Assembly (NCBI RefSeq): GCF_009931695.1
Contig: NZ_CP048000.1
Location: 1,701,001-1,765,000, forward strand
From: Anaerocolumna sedimenticola
Lineage (GTDB): Bacteria > Bacillota > Clostridia > Lachnospirales > Lachnospiraceae
Direction: 5' to 3'
Length of the DNA stretch: 64,000 nucleotides
Made by a program: the position numbers and the translations under genes. A model generated the notes under the pieces. It saw nothing but the letters and a program-made list of their open reading frames with translations. It was not told the origin of the DNA and ran no database searches. Position 1 is the first letter of the stretch; each line of letters opens with the position of its first letter. Below, in pieces: positions 16,580 to 26,034 of the stretch.

Positions 16580-18415
16580 ATGTCTTTATTTGAAAATAAT
16601 ATGAAAGCACTTGAAACTCACCGCAGTGCTTTTTTTCATAAATTAAAGATTTTATTAGTTGAAGATAACAATAAGAGTAATAACGATATTCAATTAATAG
16701 AAACTAAAGATGGAAATTCGGCGTTTTCACTAACTGTGGATGGCAATAAATATAATTTGAACAGTCTATATAGTCCTGTTATGGAAGCGAAAAGATGGTC
16801 AAACCAATTTGATTTTAAAAACCTGAATATAGTGGTTTCCATGTTTGGCTTAGGTAATGGATATTTTGCAAGAGAACTAATGTTGAAGTTGAAAAAAGAG
16901 GATTTCTTACTAATCTACGAACCAAGTACAGACCTTTTTGTAAAAGCAATGGAACACTTTGATTTATCTGATATTATCGGTAATGAAAATACTATACTAT
17001 TGTTGGATGAAATTAATGGAATAGAGTTTAAAAATGTTCTAAAAATGTGCGTTAACTGGATGAATCTTAATTCGCAGGTAATATGTAATCATCCTCATTA
17101 TGATACAATTTTTAAAGAAAGTTACAACTTGTTTAATAAAGCAATTAAAGATAATAGCAATGGTATCCTTGTAAACGAAAACACGAATGCTGCTACAAGT
17201 AAGCTGATTACCAAAAATACCATGAATAATTTTAAATTTTTAAAAGGTTGTAATATCGTAACGGATTTGTTGGGTAAAATACCTGTCGACATACCTGCTA
17301 TTATCGTGGCGGCAGGACCATCACTTGATAAAAATATTAATGAATTGAAGATGGCAAAGGGAAAAGCGGTTATCTTTGCCGTTGATACGGCTGTTAAATA
17401 TCTTCTTAAAAATCAAATTATTCCTGATTTTATTGTTACCCTGGACCCTAAAAAATCACTTCACCATTTATCGGACCCCAGATGTAATAATATTCCTCTG
17501 ATTTGTAGAATTGAGGCAAGAACTGAAAACCTTCAGAGAAATAATAAAAGAATAATTTTCTTTAATATGGAAGGGTACACGGCAAAGCTGTTGCAGATGG
17601 TTGGCAAAGATACTGGCTGGTTTCAATCAGGAGGATCTGTTACAACAGGTGCTTTTTCCATATGTAAAACTCTTGGATTTCAAACGATTATTCTGGTTGG
17701 TTGTGACTTGGCATATTCGGGAAAAAGTACTCATGCGGGCGGAATGACAGTAGATGTTAGCGAAGCAGGAAGATATTTAGAGACAGTGGAAGATATTTAT
17801 GGCAATGAAATTAAAACCAGGTATGATTGGTTTATTTACCTTAGATGGTTTGAAGAAGCGATTACTTTACTAAATGACGGGGAAGTAATTGACGCTACGG
17901 AAGGCGGAGCCAGAATAAAGGGCACAAAGCTAATGACATTAAAAGATAGTATAAATAAGTATTGTCTTAAGAATATTGATGTCGACAATATGATTCGTGA
18001 ACTACCTCCGGTGATTTCGAAAGAAGAATTAAAAATTATTCAGGAATCTATAGAGAGAGATTTAAAAGAGTTGAAAGATATACAAGAAAAAGCAAATCAG
18101 GGAATAGAAATATGCAAAAGATTATTGAATAAATATAATAAATCAATCAGGGAAACTGAGGGTAGTATTGAAAAAAATAAACAGTTAAGCCAGATAAACA
18201 ATTTCATCGAGGCGAAACGCGTATATATTTTAATTGACTGGGATATCGCACAGGATACTTTTTCCTATATATCAGATTTATATGTTTATGCCGATAATGA
18301 AAAAGAAGATAAAATCTATACTTATGAAAAAGCCAAAACCCTGTATACTTCCATTGCAAAGGCTGTAGACAGGATATATCCCATGTTGGAAACAGCATTG
18401 TTAAGTATAAAATAA
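16580..18415 (+). CDS. Maf/DUF115 flagellin glycosyltransferase, copy 1
   Basis: Motility-associated factor (Maf) proteins transfer CMP-activated nonulosonic acids to Ser/Thr of flagellin in the cytosol. The 611-residue protein has the DUF115 core: IIVAAGPSLDKN (about 241-252), a GGSVTTGAFSICKTLGF segment (about 350-366), VGCDLAYSGKSTHAGG (about 373-388) and DATEGGARIKG. An N-terminal domain of about 230 residues contains VVSMFGLGNGYFARELM and LLIYEPS, usual for this family. I use ATG 16580 because AAGGAG at 16567-16572 is correctly spaced for it. It lies just behind flagellin, with the nonulosonate genes next, which supports the assignment. Confidence 0.9.
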   Translation: MSLFENNMKALETHRSAFFHKLKILLVEDNNKSNNDIQLIETKDGNSAFSLTVDGNKYNLNSLYSPVMEAKRWSNQFDFKNLNIVVSMFGLGNGYFARELMLKLKKEDFLLIYEPSTDLFVKAMEHFDLSDIIGNENTILLLDEINGIEFKNVLKMCVNWMNLNSQVICNHPHYDTIFKESYNLFNKAIKDNSNGILVNENTNAATSKLITKNTMNNFKFLKGCNIVTDLLGKIPVDIPAIIVAAGPSLDKNINELKMAKGKAVIFAVDTAVKYLLKNQIIPDFIVTLDPKKSLHHLSDPRCNNIPLICRIEARTENLQRNNKRIIFFNMEGYTAKLLQMVGKDTGWFQSGGSVTTGAFSICKTLGFQTIILVGCDLAYSGKSTHAGGMTVDVSEAGRYLETVEDIYGNEIKTRYDWFIYLRWFEEAITLLNDGEVIDATEGGARIKGTKLMTLKDSINKYCLKNIDVDNMIRELPPVISKEELKIIQESIERDLKELKDIQEKANQGIEICKRLLNKYNKSIRETEGSIEKNKQLSQINNFIEAKRVYILIDWDIAQDTFSYISDLYVYADNEKEDKIYTYEKAKTLYTSIAKAVDRIYPMLETALLSIK

Positions 18416-18590
18416 ACTGAATATTATGCACAATTTCAGATAGATTTTTAATGTTATGGTATATATTTTGCAGGTGGATTTATTAAAAAGTAATAAAGAT
18501 TGAAAGAAAATTGATTACAGAAAGGAATGCCGCGATTGGATTTTAACCTGTTTTACTTGCGGCAGTATCGCAAAATGTTTTTGCGGTAAA

Positions 18591-19607
18591 ATGGATGCAA
18601 TTATGAACATATTAGCAATTATACCGGCCAGAAGTGGTTCAAAATCCGTACCAAATAAAAATATACGGTTGATAGCAGGAAAACCTATGCTGGCATATTC
18701 CATTGAACATGCGAAAGGGTCAAAATACATAAATCGTATCGTTGTAAGTACAGACAGCGAGGAATATGCAAAAATAGGGCAGCAATATGGTGCAGAGGTA
18801 CCATTCATTCGCCCTAAGGAATATGCACAGGATGAATCTTTGGATATTGAAGTTTTTTATCATTGCCTTAAGTACCTAGAGGAAAAGGAGAATTACTCTC
18901 CGGATATTGTAGTCCAATTAAGACCTACTTACCCCATAAGGAACCCAATTGATATAGACAATATGATAGAAATGTTACTGAATACAAAAGAAGCTGATTC
19001 TGTCAGAAGTATTGCACCGGCAAAAGAATTGGCATACAAAATGTGGTTTAAAGATAAAAATGACTTTATTAATCCTATTTTGACCGATATACCGGAGGCA
19101 TATAATATGCCAAGGCAGAAATTACCTGCAATTTATTATCAAAATGCATGTATTGATGTTACAAGAGGAAAGACGATTATTGATAATTATTCCATGACCG
19201 GGATTAATATTATGGGTTATGTAATGGAAAAAAATTATGATATTGATACGGAAGAAGAATTTAGAAAAGCAGAAGAATATCTAAAAATAATATCAGGTGG
19301 TAACCGGTTTGTTTTTGACATTGACGGGGTAATTGCCAATCTGGTACCTGACAATAATTATTCCCTTGCAACCCCAAATGTTAGAATAATTGATGTAATA
19401 AACAGGTTGTACAGCATGGATAATTATATTGTTCTGCTGACGGCCAGGGGATACGCGACAGGAATTGATTGGAAAGATACCACAGTAAAGCAAATGAAAG
19501 AGTGGGGAGTAAGTTATCATGAACTGCATTTTGGAAAACCTAATGCTGATTTTTATATAGACGATAAAATGATGGATCTTAATAAGCTGCTCACTATGTT
19601 TAATTAG
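18591..19607 (+). CDS. CMP-nonulosonate cytidylyltransferase fused to a HAD domain
   Basis: Residues 1-230 are an acylneuraminate cytidylyltransferase (NeuA family): ILAIIPARSGSKSVPNKNIR, the CTP-binding loop, then VVSTDSEEYAKIGQQYGAEVPFIRP and QLRPTYPIRNP. Residues about 235-338 form a HAD-like domain with FDIDGVIANL, LLTARG and FGKPNADFYIDDK, the DxDG, T and K/DD motifs. The fusion could join a phosphatase step to CMP activation. No strong ribosome binding site precedes the ATG, but a 20-codon reading frame (18527-18589) with AAAGGA ends one base earlier, so coupling is possible; ATG 18603 is another start. The sugar is uncertain. Confidence 0.87.
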   Translation: MDAIMNILAIIPARSGSKSVPNKNIRLIAGKPMLAYSIEHAKGSKYINRIVVSTDSEEYAKIGQQYGAEVPFIRPKEYAQDESLDIEVFYHCLKYLEEKENYSPDIVVQLRPTYPIRNPIDIDNMIEMLLNTKEADSVRSIAPAKELAYKMWFKDKNDFINPILTDIPEAYNMPRQKLPAIYYQNACIDVTRGKTIIDNYSMTGINIMGYVMEKNYDIDTEEEFRKAEEYLKIISGGNRFVFDIDGVIANLVPDNNYSLATPNVRIIDVINRLYSMDNYIVLLTARGYATGIDWKDTTVKQMKEWGVSYHELHFGKPNADFYIDDKMMDLNKLLTMFN

Positions 19608-19808
19608 TATAGATATAAATGGTATCAAGTTTAAAATTTAAATTGAATAAATCAAGTTGTATGAAAAAAGGATAGAAGGTTTAATGATTAATAGATGTGC
19701 AAAAAGAATGCCGGTTAAGTATTATCGCTGCTAAACGTTTGTTTTTAGGAAGTATTCTAACAATTAATTAATATAAAAGGTTTTATTGATTTGTTTTGCA
19801 TATGTATA

Positions 19809-19835
19809 TAATTATGTGTCGATTTATGCCGATAT
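19809..19835 (+). promoter_or_regulatory. Sigma-D type promoter before neuB
   Basis: TAAT (19809-19812), exactly 15 bases, then a perfect GCCGATAT (19828-19835). It differs from consensus at one -35 base, the same variant as the flgM promoter. It is 34 bases before the neuB ATG, so a nonulosonate gene seems to be read with late flagellar genes. The other parts of the gap after 19607 show nothing. Confidence 0.7.
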
Positions 19836-19869
19836 ATACATAAGAAGAGATACGGAGGCGGGAAAGTTT

Positions 19870-21372
19870 ATGAATATTAATAAAAATCTTTTTAAAGATT
19901 TATTTATTTTTGAAATGGCAAACAGTCATCAGGGCAGTGTTGAACATGGAATTGATATTATAAAGGCTATGAGCAGAATAGCCAGAAAATATAACATAAA
20001 TGCAGCTGTAAAGCTGCAATATCGTAATCTCGATACTTTTATACATCCGGATTATAAAGGCAGAGATGATATTAAACATATCCCCAGATTTATGAGTACG
20101 AAGTTAAATTATGAGCAATTCACCCAATTAGTAGAGGTGATCCATGAGGAGGGACTTCTTGCAATGAGTACTCCCTTTGATGAGGATGGCGTGGATTGGT
20201 GTATGGATCAGGGAATTGATATCATTAAAGTTGCCAGCTGCAGTGCATTGGACTGGCCGCTGCTAACTAAAATTGCGTTTACTCAGAAACCTATTATTAT
20301 ATCTACAGGCGGAAAATCCCTATCCGATATTGATAAATTATATAATTTCTTTACCCACAAAGGCTGTGAATTTGCATTTTTGCATTGTATAGCAGAATAT
20401 CCGGCACCTATGGAACACTTGCAATTAGATTTTATAGACCGTATGAATCGCAGGTATCCTGAGATAACGATAGGATATTCCGGACACGAAAATCCGGATG
20501 ATAATATAATACCTATGTTAGCAATTGCGAAAGGCGCTAAAATTTTGGAAAGGCATGTTGGGCTTCCCACAGAAACAATTACTTTAAATTCTTATTCCAT
20601 GAATCCGGAGCAGGCGGAGAAATGGGTTAAAGCAGCAATTGATGCCAAAATGATATGTGAGATGAAGAAAGAGGATAATAAGTATATCAGCCAGGAGGAA
20701 ATTGATTCTTTAAATTCCCTAATGCGAGGGGTATATCTGAAAAAGGCAGTAAAAAAAGGTGATCCGATTATGCGGGAGGATGTATTCTTTGCAATGCCTT
20801 GTAACAGTAAGCAGATGAACAGCGGAGATTTTACCGAGGGAATACTGGCAAGTAAAGATTATGATGAAAATGAAGAATTACATGAGAAGAGAAAGATTAC
20901 GGATATAGGAAACGTACGTAATGTAGTACATGATGCAAAAGGTATGTTATATGAAGCCGGAATTGCACTGGGTAATGATTTTGAGGTAGAGTTATCCCAT
21001 CATTATGGCATGCAGCACTTCAGACAGATTGGTGCAATTATTATCAGTATTATTAATAGAGAATACTGTAAAAAATTATTAGTTATACTGCCCGGACAAA
21101 AACATCCCGTACATGCTCACAAAGTAAAAGAAGAAACTTTCCAGCTTTTATACGGAGACTTAAATGTGAATATAGAAGGTAAAGAGGTAATCATGAAACC
21201 CGGTGATATTCAGACGATTCTAAGAGGGGTAAAACATTCTTTTACATCAATAAAGGGAGCTATTTTTGAAGAAGTATCTACAACACATATAAAAAATGAT
21301 TCCTATTACGATGATCCCAAAGTAAGAAGTTTGGATCCTATTGAGAGGAAGACGATTTTAAAAAGGTGGTAA
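19870..21372 (+). CDS. NeuB-family nonulosonate synthase fused to a cupin domain
   Basis: NeuB enzymes condense phosphoenolpyruvate with a six-carbon sugar to make a nine-carbon acid. The first 270 residues have NeuB motifs: FEMANSHQGSVEHG, AVKLQYR, STPFDEDGVDW, IDIIKVASC, STGGKS, FLHCIAEYPAP, IGYSGHE and ILERHVGL. A SAF-like segment (RGVYLKKAVKKGDPIMREDVFF) follows, then a C-terminal cupin (about 395-485: LPGQKHPVHAHKVKEETFQLLYG, MKPGDIQTILRGVKHSF). That cupin is absent from the second NeuB here. I start at ATG 19870, behind ACGGAGGCGGG, not the TTG at 19786. It forms a pair with the cytidylyltransferase upstream. Confidence 0.9.
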   Translation: MNINKNLFKDLFIFEMANSHQGSVEHGIDIIKAMSRIARKYNINAAVKLQYRNLDTFIHPDYKGRDDIKHIPRFMSTKLNYEQFTQLVEVIHEEGLLAMSTPFDEDGVDWCMDQGIDIIKVASCSALDWPLLTKIAFTQKPIIISTGGKSLSDIDKLYNFFTHKGCEFAFLHCIAEYPAPMEHLQLDFIDRMNRRYPEITIGYSGHENPDDNIIPMLAIAKGAKILERHVGLPTETITLNSYSMNPEQAEKWVKAAIDAKMICEMKKEDNKYISQEEIDSLNSLMRGVYLKKAVKKGDPIMREDVFFAMPCNSKQMNSGDFTEGILASKDYDENEELHEKRKITDIGNVRNVVHDAKGMLYEAGIALGNDFEVELSHHYGMQHFRQIGAIIISIINREYCKKLLVILPGQKHPVHAHKVKEETFQLLYGDLNVNIEGKEVIMKPGDIQTILRGVKHSFTSIKGAIFEEVSTTHIKNDSYYDDPKVRSLDPIERKTILKRW

Positions 21373-21377
21373 GAAAG

Positions 21378-21434
21378 AAAGAGGCAGCATAAATTATGCG
21401 GAATTTTTTCCTAATTATGTTGCTTCTTTTCATT
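21378..21434 (+). terminator. Terminator after the neuB-cupin gene
   Basis: AAAGAGGCAGCATAA (21378-21392) pairs over 15 positions, two of them G-U, with TTATGTTGCTTCTTT (21415-21429), then TCATTT. A second small hairpin with a T-run lies inside the loop. It separates the first nonulosonate module from the CDP-alditol genes. Confidence 0.7.
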
Positions 21435-21495
21435 TATTTACGTTATATAATATTAGATTTATGTAATTGGTAACGAAATAATTGTCAGATTATAT

Positions 21496-21521
21496 TAAGT
21501 TTCTATTAATTATGTCGATAT
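21496..21521 (+). promoter_or_regulatory. Weak sigma-D-like promoter
   Basis: TAAGTTTC (from 21496) and GTCGATAT (21514-21521) resemble the hag promoter elements, with 14 bases between TAAG and the -10. Each box has one mismatch and the spacing is one short, so this is a candidate only. It lies 37 bases before the glycerophosphotransferase gene. Confidence 0.4.
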
Positions 21522-21558
21522 AAGTATTATAAGTAAAAGAAATTATTTATAAAAATAC

Positions 21559-22821
21559 ATGGATGTAAATAAAGAATCAGGGATGATGAAAATAATGCAG
21601 AATCAAAAAATTATAGAAGCAATCAAATATTGGTCACAGGTATTCTTACTGCCAATTTATTGGTTGTCTTTTCTTATACCCAGAAGTAAAAAGCTTTGGG
21701 TGTTTGGAAGTTCTTTCGGTAAACGGTTTGCAGATAATCCAAGATATTTGTATCTATATATAAATCAATTTAAAAAAAATGAAATAAGAGCCATATGGAT
21801 AACGGCTGATCCTGAAATTGCAATGTTTTTAAATAGTAATGGGATGGAGTCGTATTATAAGCATTCACTAATGGGAATCTGGTACTGTTTAAGGAGTGCT
21901 GTTTATATTTTTGATAATTATTCTAAAGATATATCATTTTGGCTCTCGGGTGGAGCTAAGAAAATTAATTTGTGGCATGGATCCGGAAATAAGAAAACAA
22001 ATTATGATAATAAGTTTGATCGGGTGCGGCATCCGAGAAATAATTTGGAACGTTTTAAGACAGCCCTTAGAAGAATGTCGGATGAAAAGCCAAACCATTA
22101 TACTCTTGCGACTTCACCTATGATGGCTGATATATTTACTTCTGCTTTTCATACAGACTTGAACCATATTATTATTGAGGGATACCCTAGGAATGATGTC
22201 TTGTTTCCTAATGACCTAAATAATGTATACACTGAAAAAGAAGCAAAAATCATAAATGATTTGAACGAATGTAAATGTAAACAGCTTAAAATTCTTTTAT
22301 ATATGCCAACTTTCCGTAATTCAGAAACATTGTTTTTTGAAGTGATGGATTTGGGAAAATTTAATGATTTTCTAGTCGGTGAGAATATGATATTCTTTAC
22401 TAAATTGCACCCTAAATCAAATTTAAAAACTGTATTCCAGAAAACCATCTTTTCCAACATAAAAAATATTGATGCTGAAGTTGACCCTTATACAATATTA
22501 ACTTATGCTGATTTGCTTGTGACAGATTACTCCTCTATATATTCGGATTATTTAATGTTAGACCGTCCTTCCGTTTTGTTTCCCTATGATTTCAAGGAGT
22601 ATACGGAGGATACAAGAGAGTGCTATTTTGAATATGACGAGTATATGCCGGAAGTGAAAGCTTATAACATGGATGAGTTGATGAAATATATTAAGGGCGC
22701 TTTTATCATAGATAATTATGAAGATGGAAGAATGAATTTAAGAAATAGAATATTCCAAACAGCTGACGGAAAATCTTCTGAAAGGCTTTATTATAAAATA
22801 AGAAATATCTTAAAAATGTAA
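21559..22821 (+). CDS. CDP-glycerol/ribitol glycerophosphotransferase (TagB/TagF family)
   Basis: These membrane-associated enzymes move glycerol- or ribitol-phosphate from CDP onto a glycan or teichoic acid chain. The 420-residue protein has the family signature: KLWVFGSSFGKRFADNPRYLY near the start, INLWHGSGNKKTNYD (about 135-149), and TDYSSIYSDYLMLDRPSVLFPYDFKEY (about 318-344), where the LWHG and DYSS elements are catalytic. A hydrophobic IYWLSFLIP at about 33-41 may anchor it. No strong ribosome binding site marks the start; internal ATGs at 21583-21595 are possible. The TarI-like gene follows, giving the CDP-alditol donor. Confidence 0.87.
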   Translation: MDVNKESGMMKIMQNQKIIEAIKYWSQVFLLPIYWLSFLIPRSKKLWVFGSSFGKRFADNPRYLYLYINQFKKNEIRAIWITADPEIAMFLNSNGMESYYKHSLMGIWYCLRSAVYIFDNYSKDISFWLSGGAKKINLWHGSGNKKTNYDNKFDRVRHPRNNLERFKTALRRMSDEKPNHYTLATSPMMADIFTSAFHTDLNHIIIEGYPRNDVLFPNDLNNVYTEKEAKIINDLNECKCKQLKILLYMPTFRNSETLFFEVMDLGKFNDFLVGENMIFFTKLHPKSNLKTVFQKTIFSNIKNIDAEVDPYTILTYADLLVTDYSSIYSDYLMLDRPSVLFPYDFKEYTEDTRECYFEYDEYMPEVKAYNMDELMKYIKGAFIIDNYEDGRMNLRNRIFQTADGKSSERLYYKIRNILKM

Positions 22822-22851
22822 AAGGAAACATATCGGGAGGTTCGAAGATTT

Positions 22852-23562
22852 ATGAACATTGCTATGTTAATTGCCGGTGGCAGCGGGCAGAGAATGAATC
22901 AGGATATACCCAAGCAGTTTATAAATGTCAATGATAAGCCGGTTATTGTATACACGCTGGAAGCTTTTCAGCGACACCCCAATATTGATGCCATTGAAGT
23001 TGTTTGCCTGGAGGGATGGCGGGAAATCTTAAAAGCTTATGCCAAACAATTTAATATTACAAAATTACGATGGATTACAGAAGGCGGAGAAAACGGACAG
23101 GCATCCATTTGTAATGGGATTAAGATATTGAAAGAAAATTGTGATATGCAAGATATGGTGTTAATTCATGATGCGATACGCCCCATGGTTTCACAGGAAA
23201 TAATTTCAGACTGCATCAGTAAATGTAATCGGTATGGTTCGGCTATAACGGTTATTCCTTGCGTAGAAGCTGTGTTATACAGCGAAAATCATGTAAAAGC
23301 AGAAGAAACAATAGATAGAAGTGCATTAATGAGAACCCAGACACCTCAGGCATTTTATTTATCGAAACTTTTATGGGCGCATGAAGAAGCAAAATCAAGA
23401 GGAATAATGAATTCTGTTGCTACCTGTACGTTAATGATTGAATTAGGAGAACAGGTCCACTTTTCTACAGGTTCTGAAAAGAATATTAAGTTGACAACAA
23501 CAGATGATATAGAGATATTTAAAGCTTTACTGCAGTCAAAGAAAGATGAATGGTTGAAGTAA
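22852..23562 (+). CDS. IspD/TarI-type cytidylyltransferase
   Basis: The 236-residue protein has the nucleotidyltransferase start MLIAGGSGQRMNQDIPKQFI, VLIHDAIRPMVSQ at about 103-115 and IDRSALMRTQTPQAF at about 155-169, shared by IspD (isoprenoid) and TarI (CTP:ribitol-5-phosphate). Context favours the TarI role: a TagB/TagF-type transferase lies directly upstream and an SDR enzyme downstream. Start ATG 22852 follows CGGGAGG. The alditol (ribitol, glycerol or other) cannot be read from the sequence. Confidence 0.85.
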   Translation: MNIAMLIAGGSGQRMNQDIPKQFINVNDKPVIVYTLEAFQRHPNIDAIEVVCLEGWREILKAYAKQFNITKLRWITEGGENGQASICNGIKILKENCDMQDMVLIHDAIRPMVSQEIISDCISKCNRYGSAITVIPCVEAVLYSENHVKAEETIDRSALMRTQTPQAFYLSKLLWAHEEAKSRGIMNSVATCTLMIELGEQVHFSTGSEKNIKLTTTDDIEIFKALLQSKKDEWLK

Positions 23563-23590
23563 ATAGTACATAATTAGAAAAGAGACCATT

Positions 23591-24676
23591 ATGTTAAAAC
23601 ATAAACTGTATATTGAGGATTTAGAACAAATTAATAATATTGATATTCCCTGGAAGCAATTAGAGAATCATTCTATTCTTATTACAGGTGGAACAGGTCT
23701 GATTGGTTCTGTGTTGGTTGATTCCCTAATTTACCGTAATGAAGAAAAGAATGCCGGAATAGATTTATGGGTATTGACACGAAATGAAGAAGTACTAAGA
23801 GAAAGATTCGGAGAATACCTAGATAAGGAATATTTTCATTATCTGATACAGGATGTATCTAACCAAATTGATATCGATGACCCGATTGATTTTATTATTC
23901 ATGGTGCAAGTAAGGGAGATCCTTATTCATTCGCTCATGATCCGGTTGGCGTGATGAATGCTAACTATTTAGGGACATATCAGGTATTGGAATTGGCAAG
24001 AAGAAAAAATTGTACAAAGGTTTTATTTATTTCAAGTGGTGAAGTATATGGTATAGTAGATGTTAAATCTAGATCTATTATAGAAAATGGTGAAAGAGGT
24101 ATTAAAGAAACTGAATATGGATATCTAGATGTATTAAATCCAAGATCCTGTTATGCTTCTTCAAAAAGAGCAGCAGAAACTCTTTGCCTTGCTTACATTA
24201 ATCAATATAGTATGAATGTCTGCATAGCTAGACCTTGTCATACCTATTCAGCAACTATGTTATATTCAGATAAACGGGTGATTGGAGAATTTATCAGACA
24301 TGGTTTGCAGAAACAGAATATTATAATGAAAAGTGAAGGAACCCAATTGAGGTCATACTGTTATGTAGCTGATACGGCTACTGGTGTATTCTGTATTTTA
24401 TTAAATGGAGAAAGCTGTTTAGCTTATAATATTGCTAATAGAAATTCTATCGTTACAATAAAGGAACTAGCTTATATAATTGCAAAAAAATCAGCAGTTA
24501 AGGTTCGAATTATAAAACCTGGCGAGGTTGAAAAGAAAGGATACTCTGGTATCGAACATGCAGTCTTAGATCCTGCTGAACTTGAGAAATTAGGTTGGCA
24601 GCCCAGATATGATTTACCAAATGGTATCGACAGAATTGTACGGATATTATCAGAGGAAAATAAGCAAGAAAGATAA
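23591..24676 (+). CDS. NAD-dependent sugar epimerase/dehydratase (SDR)
   Basis: The extended SDR plan is clear: ILITGGTGLIGSVLVDSL (about 29-46, NAD binding), FIIHGASKGDP, FISSGEVYG, catalytic SCYASSKRAAE (about 187-197) and RPCHTYSATM. At 361 residues it has the length of nucleotide-sugar epimerases and dehydratases. It follows the TarI-like gene by 28 bases, as in CDP-alditol operons that carry an SDR partner, but it does not look like the TarJ alcohol dehydrogenase. The substrate is unknown. Confidence 0.85.
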   Translation: MLKHKLYIEDLEQINNIDIPWKQLENHSILITGGTGLIGSVLVDSLIYRNEEKNAGIDLWVLTRNEEVLRERFGEYLDKEYFHYLIQDVSNQIDIDDPIDFIIHGASKGDPYSFAHDPVGVMNANYLGTYQVLELARRKNCTKVLFISSGEVYGIVDVKSRSIIENGERGIKETEYGYLDVLNPRSCYASSKRAAETLCLAYINQYSMNVCIARPCHTYSATMLYSDKRVIGEFIRHGLQKQNIIMKSEGTQLRSYCYVADTATGVFCILLNGESCLAYNIANRNSIVTIKELAYIIAKKSAVKVRIIKPGEVEKKGYSGIEHAVLDPAELEKLGWQPRYDLPNGIDRIVRILSEENKQER

Positions 24677-24690
24677 AGGGCTGAGAAATT

Positions 24691-26013
24691 ATGAATGATA
24701 TTGGAGTTATAATCTGTAATTATAATAAAGAAGAATATGTTATAAACTGTATACGGTCAGTTATGAAGTCTTCCATAAGTAATTTTGATGTATATGTAGT
24801 GGATAATGCTTCCACAGATAATTCGGTTGAAAGGATAAAGGAGGAATTTGGTAAAGAGGTTACTCTAATAGTAAACAAAGATAATTTAGGCGGTTCCGGA
24901 GGTTTTAATACAGGGCTTAGAGAAGCATTAAAACACGATTATAAATATATAATGTTGCTAGATAATGATATTGAGATGGATAAATATTCGATTGAAGAAT
25001 TATATAAATTCATGGACTCACATGATGAAGTAGGAATGGTGGGTTCAAAGGTTTATTTTATGGATTATCCTGAACGTATCTGGGGCTATGGTGGAAATAT
25101 TAATTTCAAATCATATAGACAAGAAGACAATTTTAAGAACTGTACGGATAGTGAAAGCATACCAGAGGTATTATATTGTGATTATGTTGCAGCATGTTCA
25201 TTAATGGCAAGAGCAGATGCAATTAGAAAAGTAGGGCTGATGCCTGAAGATAACTTTATATATTGGGATGATATGGAATGGGGATATCGATTCAACCAGG
25301 CTGGTTATAAGGTGGCGGTCTGGGGAAAATCAAAGGTTTGGCATAAGGCTGGAGGAAGAAACGCTGGTAATACATTTATAAATTATTACATGTGGAGAAA
25401 TAGAATTCTTTTTTTCTTAAAAGTTTTACCAATAGAAAAAAGAGATCATTTTTCAGAAATGATTTTATCAGATATGTTCCAATTGATTTACAGCTGTAAT
25501 CTTAAAAGTGAAACAAACATCGTTAAATCGGTTATGTTTGCATTTGATGATGCGATACATAAGGTTTCTGGAAAAGCAGCTGATTATAAGATATTACCTC
25601 GAAATGGACAGTATGACCGTATGGAAAAGGCAATAGGTAGTGCTAAAAATGTGTTAATAAAGTTTAGTGGGGATTTTGAGGGATTAGGCAATATAATACG
25701 TAAAGTGGGCAAAATCGGCTCTGTTTCTAAAATTACTATTAGTACGATAGATATAAAAGATTTGACACAGCAAGTTAGAGCACAGTTCCCTAGTTGTGAA
25801 GTTATGGAAACGTATGAACCATTTAATTATGATTTTAATATGGAAATGTGTAGTCATATTTTTAATGCTGATTTGAATGCCAATACTGAAGTTTATGTTG
25901 ACCCATGGTGTAATATCATTAATGGAAAAGAAGAGCATGCGTACTGCGAAAATTATGAAAATACAAAAAAGATTTTTACATTATTATTTAAAGAATTAAT
26001 GCTCGTAAAGTAA
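24691..26013 (+). CDS. Family 2 glycosyltransferase
   Basis: The first 250 residues are a GT2 (GT-A fold) enzyme: IGVIICNYNKEEYVINCIRS, VVDNASTDNS at about 36-45, NLGGSGGFNTGL, MLLDNDIE (the DxD-like metal site, about 91-98) and WGYRFNQAGYKVAVW. This rhamnosyltransferase-like subgroup adds a sugar to a growing polymer at the membrane face. The C-terminal 180 residues form a separate domain of unknown role (KNVLIKFSGDFEGLGNIIRKVGKIGSVSKITI looks Rossmann-like). It continues the operon 14 bases after the SDR gene. Confidence 0.88.
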   Translation: MNDIGVIICNYNKEEYVINCIRSVMKSSISNFDVYVVDNASTDNSVERIKEEFGKEVTLIVNKDNLGGSGGFNTGLREALKHDYKYIMLLDNDIEMDKYSIEELYKFMDSHDEVGMVGSKVYFMDYPERIWGYGGNINFKSYRQEDNFKNCTDSESIPEVLYCDYVAACSLMARADAIRKVGLMPEDNFIYWDDMEWGYRFNQAGYKVAVWGKSKVWHKAGGRNAGNTFINYYMWRNRILFFLKVLPIEKRDHFSEMILSDMFQLIYSCNLKSETNIVKSVMFAFDDAIHKVSGKAADYKILPRNGQYDRMEKAIGSAKNVLIKFSGDFEGLGNIIRKVGKIGSVSKITISTIDIKDLTQQVRAQFPSCEVMETYEPFNYDFNMEMCSHIFNADLNANTEVYVDPWCNIINGKEEHAYCENYENTKKIFTLLFKELMLVK

Positions 26014-26034
26014 TTATAAATTGGAGTGGAACAT

